This document shows positions 17,049-24,102 of a DNA stretch of 64,000 nt, in pieces; the stretch's first letter is position 1, and every line of letters begins with the position of its first letter. The notes under the pieces were generated by a model. That model worked only from the letters and a program-made list of their open reading frames with translations, was not told where the DNA came from and made no database searches. Origin of the DNA: Achromobacter sp. UMC71. GTDB lineage: Bacteria > Pseudomonadota > Gammaproteobacteria > Burkholderiales > Burkholderiaceae_B. The stretch spans positions 310,001 to 374,000 of the forward strand of contig NZ_LZZT01000018.1 of the NCBI RefSeq assembly GCF_014170305.1, read 5' to 3'. The position numbers and the translations under genes were made by a program.

Positions 17049-17714
17049 ATGGCGGACATCAGCGACTACACCGGCTTGCTATCCGCCTATCACCGCGGCA
17101 AGCCCAATTTCACCGCCACGGTCCAGGCTTTGTGCCAGGGCATGGTGGACTTGAGCAATCTGTACGGCGCGCTGCCGGATGCCTTTGACCTGGACCTGGC
17201 CGTGGGGCGGCAGCTGGATGCGGTGGGCCTGTGGGTGGGGCTGGCCCGGCGGATCAAGACACCGCTGGCTGGCGTCTATTTCTCGCACGACATCGACGGC
17301 CTGGGCTTTGACCAGGGCGTGTGGCAAGGGCCGTTCGATCCGGACAGCGGCCTGACCGAACTGGACGACGACACCTACCGCCTGCTGCTGCGCGCCAAGA
17401 TCGGCGCGAACCATTGGGACGGCACGCTGGAGACATCGGCCGCCATCCTGGACCGCGTCTTTGGCGGCGGCACCCACATTTTCATCCAGGACAACGGCGA
17501 CATGTCGGTCGACATCGGCGTTGCCGGCAAACCGCCGTCCGCTTTGTTTCAGGCGCTCTTGACGGGCGGGTACATCCCCCTCAAGCCCGAGGGCGTGCGC
17601 ATCAGTTACTACGTCATCCCCTCGGGCGAGGGGCCTTTGTTCGGTTTTGACGTTCAAAACCAATACATCTCGGGGTTCGATGGCGGACTCTGGGGTTCGC
17701 TTTTTGCCGGTTGA
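17049..17714 (+). CDS. DUF2612 baseplate protein (gpI-like position)
   Basis: The 221-aa product resembles DUF2612 phage proteins, found between gpJ and fibre genes and thought to complete the baseplate wedge or anchor fibres. Visible segments are LYGALPDAFDLDLAVGRQLDAVGLWVGLARRIKTPLAGVYF and DDDTYRLLLRAKIGANHWDGTLETSAAILDRVFGGG. It starts 1 bp after the gpJ stop and ends 13 bp before the fibre gene. Confidence 0.8.
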   Translation: MADISDYTGLLSAYHRGKPNFTATVQALCQGMVDLSNLYGALPDAFDLDLAVGRQLDAVGLWVGLARRIKTPLAGVYFSHDIDGLGFDQGVWQGPFDPDSGLTELDDDTYRLLLRAKIGANHWDGTLETSAAILDRVFGGGTHIFIQDNGDMSVDIGVAGKPPSALFQALLTGGYIPLKPEGVRISYYVIPSGEGPLFGFDVQNQYISGFDGGLWGSLFAG

Positions 17715-17727
17715 ATAAGGACATTCC

Positions 17728-18681
17728 GTGGCTATCAATCAAATACTTCCCTTCGGCACCGTTCCCGGCGCCAACGTACTGACCCCTGCCGACTACCAGG
17801 CGCTGGCCGCCCGGTTGGCAGGCTTCTCGGCCGGCACGGCCAAGTCGAAAGAACTGAACACCGTCTGGCGCCAGGCGTCCTTCGTCGCGGCGATGATCGC
17901 GCAGTACATCGCGGACAAGACCGGCCAGGACGTGCTGGACAACGGCGACCAGGCGGCTTTGCAGGCCAAGTTTGTGGCGGCGCTGGCGGCTTCGCCTGCG
18001 CTGACCGGGGTGCCGACCGCGCCGACGCCTGACGCCGCCGACAAAAGCACCCGGATCGCCACCACGGCGTTCGTGACCGGTAACTTTCCCCGGATCTATC
18101 CGATCGCCGCGCTGCCGACGCAGGATGTCGGGCCGATCATCGTTGCCGAGTGCGCGGAAGTATGGACGTGGGCATCCAGCCAGTTCTTCAAGGGTTATCG
18201 CTCGCCGCTTTGCGGTCGGCCCCTGGATGGTCATACCAGCGTGCCGCTGGTCAGCGAGGTCGATGCCATCGGCGGCTTGATCTCGAAGACTGCCTACGCC
18301 GCTCTGTGGGGTTATGCGCAGGAACAGGGCCTGGTCAAGACCGAGACGGTCTGGCAAGCGAATCGCGGCACCCACTGGTTTTCGGACTACTCGGCGACCG
18401 AGTTCCGAGTGCCGGATCTTCGCGATATGTTCCGGCGATTTACGGGAACTGACGCTGACACTGCAAATGCGAGAGCGATGGCATCGCGTCAGACAGGCGC
18501 ATTGCAATCGCACCGGCATCAGCTACTGGGCTATCTGATGTCAGCCAACCCCGCGGGCGGCGGCGTCTTTGGCTTGAACACTGGCGCCGGTTCTGGGGCC
18601 AGCACGACGTACATTGGTGATACCGGCGGTGCTGAAACTCGGCCGGTCAATACGGCGTATCCCCCCAGGATTCATGCTTGA
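17728..18681 (+). CDS. Tail fibre protein, switchable C-terminus
   Basis: The 317-aa fibre starts at a GTG (17728) and should bind the target-cell receptor. Residues 1-110 form the baseplate-attachment part (INQILPFGTVPGANVLTPADYQALAARLAGF). The middle (residues 110-243) has TALTG-like and collar-like strands with RVPDLRDMFRRF. From residue 249 to the end the sequence lies in a segment bounded by 13-bp inverted repeats; a different C-terminus sits inverted just beyond it. The C-terminus here has QSHRHQ and ends GGAETRPVNTAYPPRIHA, like collar-type fibre tips. Confidence 0.85.
   Translation: MAINQILPFGTVPGANVLTPADYQALAARLAGFSAGTAKSKELNTVWRQASFVAAMIAQYIADKTGQDVLDNGDQAALQAKFVAALAASPALTGVPTAPTPDAADKSTRIATTAFVTGNFPRIYPIAALPTQDVGPIIVAECAEVWTWASSQFFKGYRSPLCGRPLDGHTSVPLVSEVDAIGGLISKTAYAALWGYAQEQGLVKTETVWQANRGTHWFSDYSATEFRVPDLRDMFRRFTGTDADTANARAMASRQTGALQSHRHQLLGYLMSANPAGGGVFGLNTGAGSGASTTYIGDTGGAETRPVNTAYPPRIHA
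18459..18471 (+). repeat. Left inverted repeat (crossover site)
   Basis: CACTGCAAATGCG, encoding fibre residues Asp244 (last base) to Ala248. Similarity to the right copy continues with gaps beyond it (ATGGC, GTCAG), reflecting homologous coding sequence in both tips. Confidence 0.85.
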
Positions 18682-18683
18682 AA

Positions 18684-18887
18684 TCAGGCATGAATTCGCG
18701 GGAGAAACGCGACGTTGATAGGCCGAGTTTCCCTGCCACCAGTATTCGACGTGCCACGCCCGATCACGGTGCCCGATCTGCCGCCGACACCCATTGCCGA
18801 CGAGCCGCTAAATGCGTCCCAAGTTTCGTTGGGAATCACATGAGAGTGGCTGGCGAAGTCCCCGGCCTGACGGCTAGCCATTGGCCG
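18684..18887 (-). CDS. Silent alternative fibre C-terminus
   Basis: This minus-strand frame encodes 67 residues from RPMASRQAGDFASHSHVIPNE to the stop at 18684, ending GGRETRPINVAFLPRIHA. It parallels the expressed tip (RAMASRQTGALQSHRHQ... GGAETRPVNTAYPPRIHA) but differs throughout the centre. It has no start of its own that would give a complete fibre. After inversion through the flanking repeats it would be read as residues 249-315 of the fibre. The shared ends and divergent middle fit alternative receptor specificities. Confidence 0.85.
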   Translation of the reverse strand, partial: RPMASRQAGDFASHSHVIPNETWDAFSGSSAMGVGGRSGTVIGRGTSNTGGRETRPINVAFLPRIHA

Positions 18888-18900
18888 CGCATTTGCAGTG
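18888..18900 (-). repeat. Right inverted repeat (crossover site)
   Basis: Exact complement of the left repeat, located 13 bp before the ribosome-binding site of the fibre chaperone. The two outer flanks (before 18459 and after 18900) show no further matching, so the site is about 13 bp plus degenerate inner bases. Confidence 0.85.
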
Positions 18901-18929
18901 CAAATCTCATTTTTTTAGGAGTAATCCCT

Positions 18930-19286
18930 ATGCATAAAGAAGTATTCCAGGCCGACGACAACGGCCTGTTTCTGTATAAATCCGTCGCTAACGAGCTGGT
19001 GATGACGCCCGGCTTGTTCAATATCCCGTTTGGCGCGTATGTGGATACGCCGCCGCAACCTGCTGCCGGGCAATGGCCGCGGCGCGTCGGTGATGCATGG
19101 GTCATGGTCGAGGACTATCGCACCACGCCGCTGTGGGTGGTGGAAACGGGTATGCCGTACTCGATTGGTGCCGAGCACACCGGTGCTGACGGCAACGTCA
19201 GCTATCCGGGCTGGGGGCCGTTGCCGGCCTGGTTGACACAGGAGGAGCCGCCGCGGTTCGATCTGGAGGCGGGCGTTGACGCCTAG
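18930..19286 (+). CDS. Tail fibre assembly chaperone-like protein
   Basis: The 118-aa product starts at the ATG at 18930, after TTAGGAG (18914-18920). It resembles phage tail-fibre assembly proteins in size, position and content (MHKEVFQADDNGLFLYKSVANELVMTPGLFNIPFGAYVDTPP..., ending with a Trp/Pro-rich part). It would help fold or attach the fibre. Because it lies outside the inverted repeats, it would serve both fibre tips. A longer upstream frame runs antisense through the silent tip and is rejected. Confidence 0.75.
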   Translation: MHKEVFQADDNGLFLYKSVANELVMTPGLFNIPFGAYVDTPPQPAAGQWPRRVGDAWVMVEDYRTTPLWVVETGMPYSIGAEHTGADGNVSYPGWGPLPAWLTQEEPPRFDLEAGVDA

Positions 19287-19289
19287 GCC

Positions 19290-20312
19290 TTACGCCGCCA
19301 GGGGAAGAGCGTCGAGTTCTCCTTCGCGTTCCCGGCGCATTTCCTCCAGCTGGCGTCTGCCCAGCGGGCTGCGCGCAAGCTTCTGGGCCAGTTCGCGCCC
19401 GTGGGGGTGGTAGTAGCGCAGCAGCATGCGTGTGTCGACGTTGCCGTTGACTTTGGCCAGTTCGTGAATGGCAAAGACTGAGGCGAGTTGCGACGTGCCT
19501 TCGTGGCGCAGGTCGTGAAACCGCAGATCGCGAAAGTAGGCGTTGTTCGGGCGCCGGCCATAGTGGCGGCACATGGACTCATAGCGCTGGCGAGCACGAC
19601 GCCTGGCCCGGATGAAAGCCCGGGTGACGGATCCCGGCTGCATCGTGAAGATGCGGCCTCGCATTGGCCTGCCCGTAGCCCAGCGCCGCAGCGCTTCGCG
19701 TGCACGAGGCGTCAGGGGCACATCGCGTGCTCGGCCGTTTTTGGTGTGCGGTAGATGAACCACGCCATGCATGAGATCCAGGTGCTCGCGCTGGATCCCG
19801 ACAACTTCGGACCGGCGCATGCCGGTTTCCTGCGCGACCGTCAGGATGGTCGGCAATTCGGCCGACTGGGTGGCGCGGATGATCCATTCCAGTTCCTTGC
19901 GAGGGCAGTCGTCGTCGGAGACGCCGCGCAGCGTGATGCGGTCAAAGAGACGGCGATCGCGTGCGTCATCCACTGCCGGTCTGCGTACCAGCTGGACAGG
20001 GTTGGCCAGTTGGTCGAAGCCCCAGTCTTTCCGGATCACGGTGTAGACATGCGACAGGAATGCCATGCGCCGGACCACGGTGGCTGGCGCACGGTCCTTG
20101 AGCCACTCGTCGCGCAGCTCGGTCAGGTCGGAACTGCGAATTCTGTCGACAGGCCTGATGGCCAGGCGCGTTGCGCGCCAGATGCGCGCAATCGACTGTT
20201 CAGACGTGTGCCCCTTCTTCGTGGATGACACTTCGGTCAGATAGCGCGTCAGCGCATCGGCGAGGGTTGGGGCAGGCTTACGGCGGGGCTGACGGCGGGT
20301 CCAGGGTTTCAT
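19290..20312 (-). CDS. Rci-like tyrosine recombinase (fibre inversion)
   Basis: This 340-aa tyrosine recombinase resembles the plasmid R64 shufflon recombinase Rci: LADALTRYLTEVSSTKKGH, DWGFDQLANPVQLVRRP, ARDRRL, ETGMRRSEV, LDLMHGVVHLPHTKNGRARDVPLTPRA. Catalytic positions are Arg166, Lys191, His266 and Arg269 (HDLRH) and Tyr300. The histidine usually found in the GH pair is Asn291 (VNGN), which is unusual. The gene is convergent with the fibre chaperone, 3 bp away. No attachment sites flank the locus, so I infer that it inverts the fibre tip rather than integrating a phage. The start is uncertain; an in-frame upstream extension exists to 20468. Confidence 0.85.
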   Translation of the reverse strand: MKPWTRRQPRRKPAPTLADALTRYLTEVSSTKKGHTSEQSIARIWRATRLAIRPVDRIRSSDLTELRDEWLKDRAPATVVRRMAFLSHVYTVIRKDWGFDQLANPVQLVRRPAVDDARDRRLFDRITLRGVSDDDCPRKELEWIIRATQSAELPTILTVAQETGMRRSEVVGIQREHLDLMHGVVHLPHTKNGRARDVPLTPRAREALRRWATGRPMRGRIFTMQPGSVTRAFIRARRRARQRYESMCRHYGRRPNNAYFRDLRFHDLRHEGTSQLASVFAIHELAKVNGNVDTRMLLRYYHPHGRELAQKLARSPLGRRQLEEMRREREGELDALPLAA

Positions 20313-20497
20313 GACGTTGAGAGCTAGGAGGTAAGACCAATAAACGTAAATAACACACATGCCGCTGCAGGCGCTGCCTGGGGCAAACGGACGACAGTGT
20401 CGCCCGGATTTCAAATTTTCCATCCGGCGCGCCACCGCGGCGCCCGTGATGCTCGCGGGAGGCAGCAATGCGCGCCGTCGACAGGAGCGGTGTAACC

Positions 20498-20959
20498 ATG
20501 GAACCGGGATCTACGGGATTGGGCGGCTTTGCCGCCCTGAAAATTGCAATGGCGTTCGGCATGCCCGCCGCGATGGCGGCCTTGATCGGCATGTTGCTGA
20601 TGCCGCCGCGTTCACCGCGTGAGTTCGTTGCGCGCACCGCTTGCACGGTGGTCAGTTCATTTCTGTTCGGACCGCTCCTGGCGATCGGCATGATCGCCTG
20701 GATGCCCGACATCATGTCGTCCGCCTACTGGATGGCCGAGCGCACCGGCTTGGGCGAAGACGGGCTGCTGGCCATGTTCTATGTGCTGGGGCCTTGCATG
20801 CTGCTGGCCGGGCTGCCGGCCTGGTGGGTGCTGGGCGCCTATCTGCGCCTGACCGCCAAGCTGCAGAACCAGGACTTGGTGGACTGGGCGGTGGAAATCC
20901 GGCGCAAGACGCTGGGGTTGGATACGCAGACAGACAAGGAGGGCAAGCATGACGCTTGA
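20498..20959 (+). CDS. Putative holin
   Basis: The 153-aa protein has three hydrophobic segments: residues 12-37 (ALKIAMAFGMPAAMAALIGMLLM), 46-70 (TACTVVSSFLFGPLLAIGMIAWM) and 92-115 (MFYVLGPCMLLAGLPAWWVLGAYL). A charged cytoplasmic tail follows. It precedes the endolysin with an 11-bp overlap, as holins do. It would open the inner membrane to release tail particles. An AGGAG lies about 12 bp before the ATG at 20498; the upstream in-frame ATG at 20468 lacks one. Confidence 0.75.
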   Translation: MEPGSTGLGGFAALKIAMAFGMPAAMAALIGMLLMPPRSPREFVARTACTVVSSFLFGPLLAIGMIAWMPDIMSSAYWMAERTGLGEDGLLAMFYVLGPCMLLAGLPAWWVLGAYLRLTAKLQNQDLVDWAVEIRRKTLGLDTQTDKEGKHDA

Positions 20960-21443
20960 CCAGATCATGCAAAGCGCGGTGCGGCCGGCGATGGCGCTGC
21001 TGCCCGCAAGGATGGATACGCGGCAGGCCCATTGCCTGCTGCTGGCGATCGGCCTGCAGGAAAGCCGCTTTGTCCACCGCCGCCAGATCGGCGGCCCGGC
21101 ACGCGGCTTCTGGCAGTTCGAGCAGGGCGGCGGGGTGCGCGGGGTGCTGACGCATCCGACCTGCCGCGAGGCGGCCAGCCAGGTCTGTAAGGCCCGCGGG
21201 GTGGTGGCGGCGGCGCCGTCGGTCTATGCGCGGCTGGACCAGGACGACGTGCTGGCGGCGGCGTTCGCGCGCTTGCTGCTGTGGTCGGACCCGGCGAGCC
21301 TGCCCCGGATCGGCGATGCCGAGCAAGCCTGGGCCCTATACCTGCGCACCTGGCGGCCGGGCAAGCCCAAGCGGGAAAGCTGGGACAGCCTCTATCAACG
21401 CGCCGTGGCGGCCGTTTCGGTGCAGGCCCAGACCGTTACGTAG
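20949..21443 (+). CDS. Endolysin, lytic transglycosylase-like
   Basis: The 164-aa protein has the lysozyme/transglycosylase pattern LLAIGLQESRFVHRRQIGGPARGFWQFEQGGGV, with the likely catalytic Glu in LQESRF (about residue 38) and the GFWQFE core. The C-terminal half ends ALYLRTWRPGKPKRESWDSLYQRAV. It would cut peptidoglycan during producer lysis. It overlaps the holin and precedes the spanin pair. A diverged, frameshifted relative lies in the island at 47683-48176. Confidence 0.8.
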   Translation: MTLDQIMQSAVRPAMALLPARMDTRQAHCLLLAIGLQESRFVHRRQIGGPARGFWQFEQGGGVRGVLTHPTCREAASQVCKARGVVAAAPSVYARLDQDDVLAAAFARLLLWSDPASLPRIGDAEQAWALYLRTWRPGKPKRESWDSLYQRAVAAVSVQAQTVT

Positions 21444-21455
21444 GGAGCACAACGC

Positions 21456-21728
21456 ATGTTGCAACAGTGGATCAAGCGGGGCCTCGGCGTCGTGGCGGCA
21501 TTGCTGGCGGGCTTGGCCGCCGTCGCCGGGGTTTATTGGAGGGGGCGGGCCATGGGCCGCGCGCAAGAACGCGCGGACAATGAGGCCCGCCTCCAGGGGC
21601 GGGCGGCCGACGCCCGCAAGGAGGTCAGGGATGTGCAGGAAAAGGTGGCTCGCAGCAATGACGATGCCGTGGCTGATCGCCTCAAGTCTGGGTGGGTGCG
21701 GGGCGGCCCCCCCGCGGACCGGGATTGA
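21456..21728 (+). CDS. Inner-membrane spanin (Rz-like)
   Basis: This 90-aa protein has an N-terminal membrane anchor (residues 9-28, LGVVAALLAGLAAVAGVYWRG) followed by a charged helix (AQERADNEARLQGRAADARKEVRDVQEKVARSND), the layout of an i-spanin. It starts 12 bp after the endolysin stop. The o-spanin gene overlaps its 3' end in another frame, as in lambda Rz/Rz1. It would act with that partner in outer-membrane disruption. Confidence 0.75.
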   Translation: MLQQWIKRGLGVVAALLAGLAAVAGVYWRGRAMGRAQERADNEARLQGRAADARKEVRDVQEKVARSNDDAVADRLKSGWVRGGPPADRD

Positions 21729-21849
21729 GTATTGCAATCATGCACGGCCGGTGTATTTCAATTCCGCGGCCCAGGTGGACGCGACGCCGGCCGATATACG
21801 GCGGCAAGTGCTGGAACATAATGAAACCGTTGCCCGGCTTTGTTTTTGA
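21658..21849 (+). CDS. Outer-membrane spanin-like lipoprotein (Rz1-like)
   Basis: The frame gives a 63-aa protein with a short signal and lipobox (MTMPWLIASSLGGC, Cys14). It is followed by GAAPPRTGIEYCNHARPVYFNSAAQVDATPADIRRQVLEHNETVARLC, a pattern I recognise from phage lysis cassettes. It begins inside the i-spanin gene (overlap 21658-21728). The signal peptide is short, so lipidation is probable rather than certain. It ends the tail/lysis locus. Confidence 0.7.
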   Translation: MTMPWLIASSLGGCGAAPPRTGIEYCNHARPVYFNSAAQVDATPADIRRQVLEHNETVARLCF

Positions 21850-22072
21850 GGTAAATTGGGATCGCTATTTTCAAGCCGCGAGCGCCTTCTTTTTTCTGGC
21901 GCAAGTTTGACGGCGGATAGCGTGCAGTGTTCTGGTTCTGCAATAATTTCTGACTTTTTACCGATCCAGCACTATCGCTCGGACGGAAGCTCCAGGAGAG
22001 GCGCTATGGGTCAGGGGGTGCAGTATCGGCGGGCGTGTTGCCTCGGGCAAATGCGCCGCGGAGAAAAATAAT

Positions 22073-23650
22073 ATGCCAGACGGCGAAAGCCTGGCCGCCG
22101 CGCGGGTTCGCCCGCAGCACCGGTATTCCATGCGTACCGGCTTGCTGGCGTTGGTGTTCGCCTGTATTACCCCGGCGTTGCTGGTGGCGTCCGTCGCGGT
22201 CTACGAAAGCTACCAGATCCAGAAAGAACGCATCTTTCGCGAAACGATTTTCCTGGCGCGCAATCTCACGGCCATCCTGGACCGCGAGATGACCGGGGTC
22301 GAGGCGGGCTTGCAGATGCTGGCGTCGTCGCCAGACCTGGTCGGCGGAGACCTGGCCGGCTTTCATCAGCGGGCGCGGGACGCCATCAAGTTCCAGATCG
22401 TGGACAGCTATGTCCTGACCGACAAAGAGGGCCACCAGGTCGTCAATACCCTGGTCCCCTATGGCACGGCGCTGCCGCCGTCGGGTGTGTTCCAGGAACT
22501 GACCCGGGTGTTCCGCGCGCGCGAACCGGTGCTGAGCAGCCTGTTCACCGGCGCGGTCAGCCAGAGTCCGACGATCGCGCTTGGCGTACCCGTGATGCGA
22601 GGCGACGAGGTCGTCTATAGCCTCAACGTCGGCCTGTCGCCCGAACGCATCGGCAATGTGCTGGGACGCCGGGGGCTGCCGGATGGCTGGGTTGCGGCGG
22701 TGCTGGATAAAAGCGGCACCATCGTCGCGCGCACGCGCGAAACCTCCAAGTTCGTCGGGCAGAAAGCCGTGCCCGCGCTGTCGCGAGCGGTGCAGCAGGA
22801 AAACGAAGGCTCGTTGGAAACCATCACCAAAGAGGGCACGCCGGTCTACACCGCCTTCAGCCGATCGGCCCTGACAGGCTGGACGGTGGCGGCCGGCGCC
22901 CCGATGACGCTGGTGACGACGGACCTGTATCGCTCCATTGCCTGGCTTGCCCTGGGCACGTTGACGGCTTTCGGGTTGGGCTTGTGGCTGGCCCTGAGGC
23001 TGGCCAACCGCCTGACGTCCGCGGTGCAGGGCCTGGTGGGCCCGGCGCTGGCCCTGGGCGAAGGCCGCACGGTCGAGCTGCCCGGCACGCGGGTCAAGGA
23101 AGCCGAGGAGGTGGGCACGGCGCTGCTGCAGGCCTCGCGCATGCTGGCCCACGCCCAGCACCTGGCACACTACGACCCATTGACCGGCCTGTGCAACCGG
23201 GTGCTGTTCGGCGAAATGGTCTTGCGCGAACTGGCCGTGGCCCAGCGCAGCGGCGAAACCTTCGCCCTCCTGGCGATCGATCTGGACGGCTTCAAGGCGG
23301 TCAACGACATGCATGGCCATGCCGCGGGCGATACCGTCCTGAAAGAGGCCGCGGACCGCATGGCTCGCGCCATCCGGGTGTCGGACGTCGCGGCGCGCCT
23401 GGGGGGCGACGAATTCGCCGTGCTGCTGATGGGGGCCAACCGGGACAACGCGCAGGCGGTGGCCGAAGCGCTGGTCGAAAGCCTGTCGCTACCCTATCCG
23501 CAGGTCCGGGTGGCCGTCTCGGCCAGCGTGGGCATTGCCGTGTATCCCCAGTCGGGGATCACCATGCTGCAGCTCCTGGAACGCGCCGACATGGCGCTGT
23601 ACCGGGCCAAAAAGCTGGGCAAGCGGCGGGTGGCGTCCGACGAGCGCTAG
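22073..23650 (+). CDS. Diguanylate cyclase, periplasmic sensor + GGDEF
   Basis: The 525-aa protein makes cyclic di-GMP from two GTP. It has a first membrane helix (residues 20-45, MRTGLLALVFACITPALLVASVAVY), a periplasmic Cache-like sensor (about 50-280) and a second helix (about 285-310). A HAMP-like linker leads to the GGDEF domain (about 365-520). The intact active site ARLGGDEFAVLL lies near residue 444. No EAL domain is present. The ATG at 22073 is preceded by a purine-rich stretch. It stands alone next to the tail locus. Confidence 0.9.
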   Translation: MPDGESLAAARVRPQHRYSMRTGLLALVFACITPALLVASVAVYESYQIQKERIFRETIFLARNLTAILDREMTGVEAGLQMLASSPDLVGGDLAGFHQRARDAIKFQIVDSYVLTDKEGHQVVNTLVPYGTALPPSGVFQELTRVFRAREPVLSSLFTGAVSQSPTIALGVPVMRGDEVVYSLNVGLSPERIGNVLGRRGLPDGWVAAVLDKSGTIVARTRETSKFVGQKAVPALSRAVQQENEGSLETITKEGTPVYTAFSRSALTGWTVAAGAPMTLVTTDLYRSIAWLALGTLTAFGLGLWLALRLANRLTSAVQGLVGPALALGEGRTVELPGTRVKEAEEVGTALLQASRMLAHAQHLAHYDPLTGLCNRVLFGEMVLRELAVAQRSGETFALLAIDLDGFKAVNDMHGHAAGDTVLKEAADRMARAIRVSDVAARLGGDEFAVLLMGANRDNAQAVAEALVESLSLPYPQVRVAVSASVGIAVYPQSGITMLQLLERADMALYRAKKLGKRRVASDER

Positions 23651-23674
23651 GTCCAGGGCCGCCAGCGAACCGGT

Positions 23675-23923
23675 TCAGACACCTGGGCGCGGTGCGGCGG
23701 ACGGCGCCAGGGCCGTGAGCACTTCGCCCGATTTCAGCCGGTAGCGTCTGTCGCCCAGGGCGATCACGCCTTGCCCTTCCGACGTTCTGAGTATGTAGCG
23801 GATGGTCGCGGCGTCGGCCGGCGGAGTCGCCTGGTCGGCCTGCGAAAACACTTCGATCCGGTAGAGTCGGCCCGACTCCGTCGTGGCAAGCACGTCGGTC
23901 AGCCTGCGTATAGAGATGGTCAT
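23675..23923 (-). CDS. Small hypothetical protein (82 aa)
   Basis: A short soluble protein of mixed strand and helix (MTISIRRLTDVLATTESGRLYRIEVFSQ..., GEGVIALGDRRYRLKSG-like turn) with a Pro/Ala tail. I do not recognise the family. It is convergent with the diguanylate cyclase and divergent from the exporter gene. Confidence 0.55.
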   Translation of the reverse strand: MTISIRRLTDVLATTESGRLYRIEVFSQADQATPPADAATIRYILRTSEGQGVIALGDRRYRLKSGEVLTALAPSAAPRPGV

Positions 23924-24102
23924 GCGGCTCGTTCTCCCTCTTGTTTGTTGTTCAACGGGCTGGTCGCTTCTCTGGCATGGAATTCCCGTATGCCAACGGG
24001 TGCTGCGGCGGTTTTGCTGTTTTCGCTACACTCTGGTCGTTTTTGGCGCGCGCTTTGCCCGGCGTGGCCTATTGCATCAATATCGGGCAATCGGAAACGG
24101 TA

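Larger units (their letters stand above)
18459..18900. mobile_element. Invertible fibre-tip segment
   Basis: A 442-bp segment is bounded by perfect inverted repeats, CACTGCAAATGCG at 18459-18471 and its complement at 18888-18900. It contains two fibre C-termini facing each other, with only 2 bp between their stop codons (18681 and 18684). Inversion would keep fibre residues 1-248 and replace 69 residues by 67 others, precisely in frame. The candidate recombinase is the Rci-like protein at 19290-20312. Inversion itself is inferred; only one orientation can be seen here. Confidence 0.85.

Noticed and set aside
18459-18900. Diversity-generating retroelement (as in Bordetella phage BPP-1)
   Set aside because: No reverse transcriptase gene or template/variable direct repeat is present; the two tips are inverted and differ at all kinds of positions, not only at adenines.
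18678-19286. Long 202-aa plus-strand frame through the silent fibre tip
   Set aside because: Its first 84 codons are antisense to the inverted fibre cassette; the real chaperone starts at 18930 with its own ribosome-binding site.
5912-21849. Ordinary prophage
   Set aside because: No capsid, portal, terminase, replication or attachment-site evidence; the only recombinase resembles Rci and sits beside the fibre switch.
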